Part shown: positions 58,245 to 64,000 of the stretch, one piece after another
Numbering within the stretch: position 1 is the stretch's first letter
How the letters are laid out: each line of letters starts with the position of its first letter
Source of the DNA: Adiantum capillus-veneris
Lineage: Eukaryota > Streptophyta > Polypodiopsida > Polypodiales > Pteridaceae
Length of the DNA stretch: 64,000 bases
Assembly (NCBI GenBank): GCA_014529385.2
Contig: CM043971.1
Span: 53,913,209-53,977,208, forward strand
Direction of reading: 5' to 3'
The notes under the pieces: model-generated
What the model saw: the letters and a program-made list of their open reading frames with translations, nothing else
Databases searched by the model: none
Told to the model about the DNA's origin: nothing
Translations under genes and position numbers: made by a program

Positions 58245-59677
58245 TGTAACCGGCCTGTTAACTTCAAAAAGGACGGTAGACTTTACTTCAAACCTTGATT
58301 TAGCTTTCACCCATTATTAGTCCTCTATTCTACCTGTGCTATAATGACACAAGAGAGGAGAATGGGATACAGATGCTAGAATGCATCTGTATGCGAGTCA
58401 GACACTAGATTGACCCCTAAATAGGCGCCCCTTTCGGTATTTCTTTATTCTTTTACAGTTAAGAGGAAGTACAAAGAGTGCTTATAGCACTAAACCTGTA
58501 TCCCGCATTTCTTAACCCGTATCCCGTAGTTTCTATCCTGTTTGGAGGAATTTGGGCAACATAATGGCGTAGAACCCTGCCCAAAACAGTCTGCAAGTAG
58601 GGAATCCTAAGGAGACTACTGTCCTTGTCCCGATTCCACCTTTAATTGACCAAAAAGAGCATAACCAGCCTCTGTAATTTCTGGTTATTGACTTGTTTTT
58701 CTCTGTTTTCAGCTCCCTGTAGCCCCTGCACTGTTCCCAATGCCTTGGGACTACGTGCCCCTTGATTCTGGCATGATTCCGAGCACAAAACAGTCCCAAA
58801 ACAGCCCAAAATCAGCAATAAAACAGTGCTGATTTTTGTGTGTTTACTTAAGAGGTTATCACCCTCTCGTTTCCGTGCTTTGGAGTAGCAGTTAGCTAGT
58901 CCTGTTCATGTTCAGGGAGGCTCTTGCCTCAGCAATAGAGCATCAAACCACAAGACTGTACATGGTCAATCTGATGAGCCCACTAGAGGGGCATAACCAT
59001 AAAGAATAGGGGAGAGAGAGAGCAGTGAGAGGTGTGCAGATCATGACATCTTGCACCTCACTGTAGATAGAGGGTAAGCCAGCACTCCATTGAAGCTCTC
59101 CCACCTGTGACAGCACTCAAAAACGAGCTCACAGCTGAAAATCACGTTTTTGCCTTCTCTTTAAGTAGTAAACTGGCCTCAGAGTGCCAAGTGTCACTCA
59201 TTTGTGCATTTTCTCGCTTTAGACCCTCGAGTCTTAAAATATCTCACCTGCAGCCTCTGTTGACTTGGCCACAGAGTAACAAAATGATCCCCATGTCAAA
59301 CTGCACGTAATGACGCGAAGACATTTTGCCGTCCAAACATAGCAGTCCCTAAAATTTAGGAGTTTCTGCCATTACATTCTTCTAGGTCATCTGACCCTCT
59401 TTGTACACTGCAGCCACACCTAGAACTGAAATGTAGCCTATGTAGCAAAGGATTCCGCTTTGGCTGGCCAATGACCCCACTTTGGCTAACCATAGTCCTT
59501 GTCCAACCTTAGTGCTCTTTAGCCCTCAGGCCTGGACTCTCTCTGAACAGTTCCACACTGGCTATGCAATGCAGGGCAGTTAGATTTCCAGAGGGGTGTT
59601 TCCAAAAGGTAAAACAAACGAAATTCCCCAAAGAAAGAGAAAATAAACAAAAATGGAATTGCGACTGGCTGGTGACA
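58245..59677 (-). repeat. 5' LTR of the 5.2-kb gypsy element
   Basis: The partner of 54506-55937. Downstream in transcription direction it joins the primer-binding site at 58244. Confidence 0.93.
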
Positions 59678-59682
59678 GCCTC

Positions 59683-59850
59683 CATCTATGTACTCCTGTG
59701 AAGAAAAGAGTCGAGTGAAGACAAATCCTATGAGAGACATCACTGTCGAAGCAAAGTCACAACATAGTATCCGGGGGGGGGGGCAGTGAAGGATGCCAAC
59801 GGGCGGGCAGGAGGCAGCATGGCAGGAAAGCAACAAGAGTTGCACGTTGG
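59683..59850 (-). other. 5' end of the minus-strand LINE
   Basis: The ATG of the LINE ORF1 lies at 59685-59683 on the minus strand. Its next bases are the GCCTC target site of the gypsy insertion, and the reading continues at 54505-54481 and then at 51019, across both insertions. Upstream are about 150 bases of leader with a run of ten or more G on the plus strand near 59770 (C on the transcribed sense). A poly-C run also occurs upstream of the related ORF1 at 63889. Confidence 0.65.
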
Positions 59851-59859
59851 TCAATATGT

Positions 59860-60330
59860 GTGTCAGAATGTGGTACCCTCACAAAAGCTCGAAAAGTTCT
59901 ACATGAGCTCTCTTTCCTTGCAGGTGTGAAGGATATCAATGAGCAACTTATTTCTGCAGGTGAAGTCATTTCAGACAGTTCCCTTGTGCAGACTGTTCTT
60001 GATGTCTTACAAGATTCTTACCAGACTTTTGCTAGTACTTGAAGACTTATGACCCAAGGAAATCCTGAAGTTGTCAAGTTTGATGCATTATGCACATTGT
60101 TGTTGCAAGAGTCACTTTCCAGAAAAAAGAGGATTAGGCAACGTGCAGATGAACAGGCTTTTATTGCTTCTCAAAGAAAGGGTGGTAACAGCAATGCAGC
60201 CACTTATTATGGTTCTGTTGCGAGTGGCAAAAACTTCTGTCCCTAATGCTTCTGCTGGCAGCAATTCGTGTGGAAATTCTGGTGATAAGGGCAAAAAGAA
60301 CCTCAAGGGAAACCTCTAGTACGTCGGGCC
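59860..60330 (+). pseudogene. copia-type gag fragment
   Basis: The frame starting at 59860 gives VKDINEQLISAGEVISDSSL, then LDVLQDSYQTFAST, a stop at 60040, and LCTLLLQESLSRKKRIRQRA. It is the same gag family as at 6690-8105, matching the GEVV or GEVI, FAST and LLQES blocks. The upstream start of gag is missing and no zinc knuckle is seen downstream. Confidence 0.72.
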
Positions 60331-61592
60331 TAGAAGGGTTATTTCTCAATGAAAATTGGGAATATGACCTACAAACTGAAACCTTGATTGACTTGTACAT
60401 GGGTTACACATACCATATAGGCCGGTTAGAAGTTGTACAATCTACTTCTAGCGCCACAAGTCTAGAGGAGCGGCATCATCCATACCATCATCCAATCGAA
60501 GAGGCAAAACCGAGGGATTAACATTCCTTCAACGGGCCTTATGAGATTCTTGGATACGGGCAAGGCCAGACAACCGACACTATCACAGATGGAAACTCCT
60601 TTAGTGAGTCCAATGGACCCTTCATATATTGTGTCGCCTGAAGTTTCGGTACAATCTGAACCCGCAAGTAGTAGTTTTACTTTTCCAAATCTAGCTGCAG
60701 ACGACCAATACCAAAGGTACACTTTAGATTTTTTGTGATGCTCAACAAAGGGACACATGGAAAATACACCACGGCATGGCAACTTGGAATGATACATGTC
60801 TTCATAAAACATCGGTAATGAGTTCTTCATTGTACAATTGCAGTATTTTTACAACAAGGAAGTCCCCCTAACAATGGAGGAGACTGGAGGGAGTAAGTGT
60901 GGCGGGGGAAGAGCACATTCGCTACGGTATTATTATAAATGTGGAGAACGGTGCCAACTCCACACCATACATATGTATCATATGTATGGTTTTTTTCTTT
61001 TTTTGATGGGCACAAGCATAGCAATGCAAGAAATGCATCTCTCTCCATCTTTAAATATTATAATGTGCAAATTTTCACCTCCATACATCTTACAATGCAA
61101 AATCTCATTTGTGATGCGAGGTTTTGGCGAAAGCTTCGAGAAGAGATGCTATAGAACCATCATCACAAGCTATGCCATGAGGTAAAATCCACACCACTAT
61201 CACTTTTTTACTTCTTACCGTATGCATAGTGAAGCAATCACGGCAAACTAGTTCCTTGCTTTAGTGATTCCTTTTAGATGGTTCCTTTTACTTTTCTCTA
61301 AAAAGAGGGAATCAAAGAGTGCGGTAGAGATATTTCAAGTCCGTTCGCTCTGTCCGGAGTGTGAAACTCCGTGGATTCTGTTTTTGGAATCCTCGAGCGT
61401 AGTCTGAGGCCTTCTTGCTCCTCCGCGATGGAGTGCCTGCAAAAACCACAACACGAAAACGACAACTCGTAGAGTGTATTCATAAGCTTTACTTGTCCGC
61501 CAAGTACCGAAAAGCGACCTTCGCATGATGGCTTCATGCATTCACTTGCAAGTTCTCAGTGGTACGATCTCCTTGTGCTAGCACTGGTAGAA

Positions 61593-61596
<4 letters not shown>
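60331..61596. other. unassigned DNA
   Basis: Several medium frames occur (60541-60738, 60838-61185 plus; 60830-60462 minus), none of which I recognise. A palindromic phrase CATACATATG(T)ATCATATGTATG is present at about 60966-60989. No gene is supported. Confidence 0.45.

Positions 61597-61637
<41 letters not shown>
61597..61637. repeat. (AG)20 microsatellite
   Basis: Uninterrupted AG dinucleotides for about 40 bases. Confidence 0.97.
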
Positions 61638-61640
<3 letters not shown>

Positions 61641-62020
61641 CACTGGCTGAATTTACAAGCTGCGGGAGGCGGCAAGAATAGCCGGTGGGGATTCTTTTGC
61701 AATAGCGACAAGGAGGTTGTCACAAACTGCTAACGTGTCAAGCCACTGAAGAACAAAGCCAACCTGCAGATCTTGGCAGAGGAGCCTAAACCCTAAGTGG
61801 AGAAGCGAAAGTAGCAGAAGAAGTTTTACCAACTTATGGGACCCCGTTCGATGGGACCCAAGGGACCTAAAGCCCTTAAAATAAAGCGGGACCACACACA
61901 CACTTAATCTCTTGCGTAGCAACTGATGATGTGGCAGGCCAGTATGAACGCCCGGATTTCGCGCTGACATGCTGACGTGGCAACTGTACAGATTTCCGCA
62001 AAACGTGTAGGCAGCTTTTT
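61638..62020. other. no recognisable gene
   Basis: Mixed composition. GCTGACGTGGCAAC near 61970 resembles a plant bZIP target (ACGT core), and a related GATGTGGCAGGCC precedes it. It may be the promoter part of the LTR-like fragment that follows. Confidence 0.35.
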
Positions 62021-62290
62021 GGGCTCACGCTTTTTGGACTAGATGTTTTTGAGTTTGAAGCTTTTCATGTAACTGCTTTTCATAGGCCAAGGGCCTTTGA
62101 ATATGTGCAGAGGGCTCATTCTCTAGCACTCTTCTGGGTGAAGGTGTAGAGCATGAGTATCGGCATTGTATCCAATTCAAGTAATATAAAGAAATACCGA
62201 AAGGGGCACCAAGGTTTGGGGCTAGTGCTCTGTCGGGGTGGAACTCCGCCACTCCCTGTGTCGTCTATCTCTTTCAGTTTAAAGTGCTAA
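62021..62290 (+). mobile_element. LTR-like fragment related to the 5.2-kb gypsy LTR
   Basis: TATAAAGAAATACCGAAAGG at 62186-62205, followed by GGCACC and GGGGCTAGTG, matches the block AATAAAGAAATACCGAAAGG, GGCGCC and GGGGCCAATC in the LTR at 54506-55937 (sense strand). This suggests a diverged LTR in plus orientation. Its ends could not be defined. Confidence 0.5.
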
Positions 62291-62379
62291 AATTCTGTTC
62301 AATCTGTTCTTTTTCATTGGCATGTGGTGTTCGTCTCGTGACAGTAATAAACGTGTGCTTTTTTGAAAGCATACCGGTC

Positions 62380-62680
62380 CCACCAAAGAGCAAACAGAGC
62401 AAACCAGTGCTTCTAAAGTCTATTGGAATTTTATTCGAAGGATCTCCGCGTCCTGACCCCGGACTTATTAGCTACTCTCGCCCTTACTTCATTGCGCATC
62501 GGGCGCGCTCCCCATAGTCACAAGGGACGCATTCCGGGACGGGAGACGGGGCTCAAATGGATTTTTAGTGTAAAGAAGAGGGCGGGACGGCAAGTGGGGA
62601 CGGGCCCGAAAAAGGGCGTACCCTATTACTATGGCGCTCCCGTCTTCATCGCTCTGTCTTACAAGGCATAAGCCATAAAG
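62380..62680 (+). other. GC-richer segment, possible organelle-derived DNA
   Basis: The segment is markedly GC-richer than its flanks, lacks decay-type AT runs and has an open frame of 82 codons (62423-62671). The style (GGGACGGGAGACGGGG, CTTCATCGCTCTGTCTTAC) recalls plant mitochondrial intergenic DNA. This is an impression, not an identification. Confidence 0.3.
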
Positions 62681-62690
62681 ATCACTTGAA

Positions 62691-63332
62691 GAGAAAGATC
62701 AAAACTTTTTTTTTTTCAAGCTGTCGTTTTTCTCAGAGGCAGTGCCATGCAGTGGTGGATGTCTATAGCTACCAAGCCGCACACTCCAACAAAAATTTAT
62801 ACCCGTAGCTACATGGTTTCTGGCAGAGTGGGGTATCCTGAAATGCTTGCCACGAAAACTCTTGCAGATTACGACTTGAAATTTCTCGACATCTCTCATC
62901 AAGCGTCTCTTCCCGAGCTAAAGATCTTTGAGGTCCAGTGTGATTGCCAGGTCTTGGGACTACCATCACCGCCACAGGAACATTGCTTGTCGAGGCTTGT
63001 TTCGACTATTCAAGAACTTATGGACCATGCCGTGGACGGCTACAACCTTATGGAAAAAATATAACCCTAATCTTGGTGCAGGTTTCAAGATGGAAAGCTA
63101 GTCATCTTTTCGAACTCGATTGATATCGAGATTGCTTTTTAAGTTTGAGTTCTGTTTGAAAACTTGTTTGATGATCCTATTTGGAATTTGTTTGAAATGG
63201 ATGGTATCTGTTTTGAACCTATCTTGGTGCCGATTTGAATTGTTTGACTCTTGTTTTAATATTGGTTTCAATGATTCGTGATTTTACTCCCGGGTGGAGT
63301 ACGGAGAAATGATGTTTGAGAATGCTTGTTCA
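62691..63332. other. unassigned; one unplaced frame
   Basis: A frame of 105 codons (62747-63064, plus) has a coding-like composition but no known motif. The DNA from 63100 to 63290 is T-rich with repeated GTTTGAA words. Confidence 0.35.
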
Positions 63333-63500
63333 TACTCATGGCCCCAGACCCTTGTGGTTATTTGCGGAGAAAGTATTGAATGTTTGAAACGTGTTATTTT
63401 TACTCATGGCCCGGACCCTTGTGGTTCTTTACGAGGGGAGTATTCTTGTTGTTACTTATGGCCGGGACTCGAATGGTTATTTACAGGGGGAGTATTAAGA
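63333..63500. repeat. three tandem-like units upstream of the LINE
   Basis: The phrase TACT(C/T)ATGGCC, then a GGACCCTTGTGGTT-like segment and a GGGGAGTATT-like end, occurs at 63333, 63401 and 63453 with spacings of 68 and 52 bases. Tandem units at the 5' end of a LINE would fit promoter monomers. Confidence 0.6.
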
Positions 63501-63604
63501 AGTCTCAATAATGGAATGGCGATGCATCCTCTCTGGCATGAAGTTGATCGCTCCTAGAAACAAGCGCTCGTTGCTGTTGTTCCCCCCCCCGCTGCGCTAT
63601 CGCT

Positions 63605-63635
<31 letters not shown>

Positions 63636-63888
63636 TCGTGCAGCCCCTGCCCGCCCACCGCAACCTTTCGCGCCGCCATCCACTCCCCCCTTCGCCCCTG
63701 CCCGCTGCTGCCAGTGCTCCCGCCATTGCCGCCCCCGCGCACCCCACCACCCGCCTGCTTTCTTTCTTCTCGGTAGCTTCCTGCAATACGGCTCCTGCAG
63801 CAGTGAGTTTTTTTTGGGGCATTGCTCGGCGCGCCCAGTTGCAGTTTCTCCTCGCCGCCCCTCTCTTACATCACAACAGTAGACACAG
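63501..63888 (+). promoter_or_regulatory. GC-rich 5' leader of a second LINE copy
   Basis: A pyrimidine-rich, GC-rich leader with an uninterrupted run of 27 C (63605-63631) precedes the ORF1 start at 63889. Frames here are Pro/Ala-rich low-complexity translations and probably not real proteins. Confidence 0.5.
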
Positions 63889-64000
63889 ATGGAGACTCCA
63901 GGTCCGCCACAGAGGGACTCGCACGAAGCCCCCTCGCCCGACCCCGCTGAGCCCACCATTCGACTTGCTCTTTCGCCGACAGAGCAAGCGAGCCTAGCCG
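63889..64000 (+). CDS. LINE ORF1, N-terminal part, cut by the window edge
   Basis: From the ATG at 63889 the frame is open to the end of the window (37 codons): METPGPPQ, then RDSHEAPSPDPAEPTIRLAL. The same sequence, with two stops, is found on the minus strand at the start of the LINE ORF1 near 51019-50960, so the start codon and frame are supported by comparison. The protein is unrecognised beyond being a LINE ORF1; whether this copy is intact lies outside the window. Confidence 0.65.
   Translation, partial: METPGPPQRDSHEAPSPDPAEPTIRLALSPTEQASLA

Larger units (their letters stand above)
54506..59677 (-). mobile_element. 5.2-kb Ty3/gypsy retrotransposon with internal deletion
   Basis: Two LTRs of about 1.43 kb (54506-55937 and 58245-59677) begin TGTAACCGG and end GGTGACA on the plus strand. 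They differ by about 2% in the 180 bases I aligned by eye. The exact 5-bp duplication GCCTC flanks the element (54501-54505 and 59678-59682). The primer-binding site lies next to the right LTR and the polypurine tract next to the left one, so the element reads on the minus strand. Only 2.3 kb lies between the LTRs. It holds gag and the last part of integrase; protease, RT, RNase H and the integrase core are gone. It is a young but non-autonomous deletion derivative. Confidence 0.93.

Noticed and set aside
58960..59000. CTGATGAGCCC...GGGGC in the gypsy LTR (also near 55228) looks like a hammerhead core with stem II
   Set aside because: The second core (GAAA) is absent, the sequence after stem II reads ATAACC, and no stem I or III forms, so it is a chance match.
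63505..63997. Long Pro/Ala/Gly-rich frames on both strands at the right edge
   Set aside because: They are open because the DNA is GC- and C-rich; both strands are open at once and no start or family supports them. Only the frame from 63889 is supported by comparison.

Overview
This is nuclear DNA of a land plant, from a repeat-rich intergenic region. Nearly every recognisable reading frame belongs to a transposable element: Ty1/copia and Ty3/gypsy retrotransposons, an L1-type LINE, hAT DNA transposons and a Penelope-like element. The rest is long (TC)n, (TG)n and (AT)n microsatellites and AT-rich DNA. Penelope-like elements are rare in plants and best known from conifers. That, with the dispersed nested retroelements, suggests a large genome outside the flowering plants (gymnosperm, fern or lycophyte). 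This placement is inference. I see no bacterial-type operons, CRISPR arrays, rRNA or tRNA genes.

Layout. At 1-2602 (minus) lies a broken gene for an uncharacterised transposon-like protein. From 2.6 to 15.5 kb the sequence is mostly unassigned, with tandem duplications, microsatellites and a copia gag (6690-8105) whose zinc knuckle is split by a 247-bp MITE. At 15.85-18.45 kb (minus) is the gag of an unusual retroelement. At 19.44-22.35 kb (minus) is a 3'-truncated copia gag-pol. From 24.6 to 39.6 kb an old Ty3/gypsy element is split by two insertions. One is a complete 10.5-kb LTR element (25805-36348, TSD GATTT) with no reverse transcriptase or integrase; the other is a probable 1.58-kb solo LTR (37638-39215). 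At 41.9-43.1 kb is a Penelope-like reverse transcriptase, followed by a degenerate hammerhead-like fold. At 45.3-45.9 kb (minus) is a gypsy RT fragment. At 47109-47426 (minus) is the last exon of a CCCH zinc-finger gene, the only good host-gene candidate, flanked by two fold-back elements of one family.

From 48.6 to 59.8 kb lies an L1-type LINE on the minus strand. It is interrupted by a 715-bp non-autonomous hAT element (49610-50324), a 3445-bp hAT with a broken transposase (51028-54472) and a 5172-bp Ty3/gypsy element (54506-59677). All three have exact target-site duplications. The last two lie in the first dozen codons of the LINE's ORF1. A second copy of the same LINE starts at the right edge of the window on the plus strand (ATG at 63889).

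The most interesting material is the element at 25805-36348. Its broken frames encode a roughly 150-residue domain present at least twice and probably three times, a zinc knuckle with an extra residue, a retropepsin-like fold with a ruined active site, and a tail with three copies of a Tyr/Trp-Pro motif. The same zinc knuckle and the same Y-x-D-x-x-G signature occur in the retroelement at 15.85-18.45 kb, so the two look like members of one poorly described family. No intact transposon protein was found in the window.
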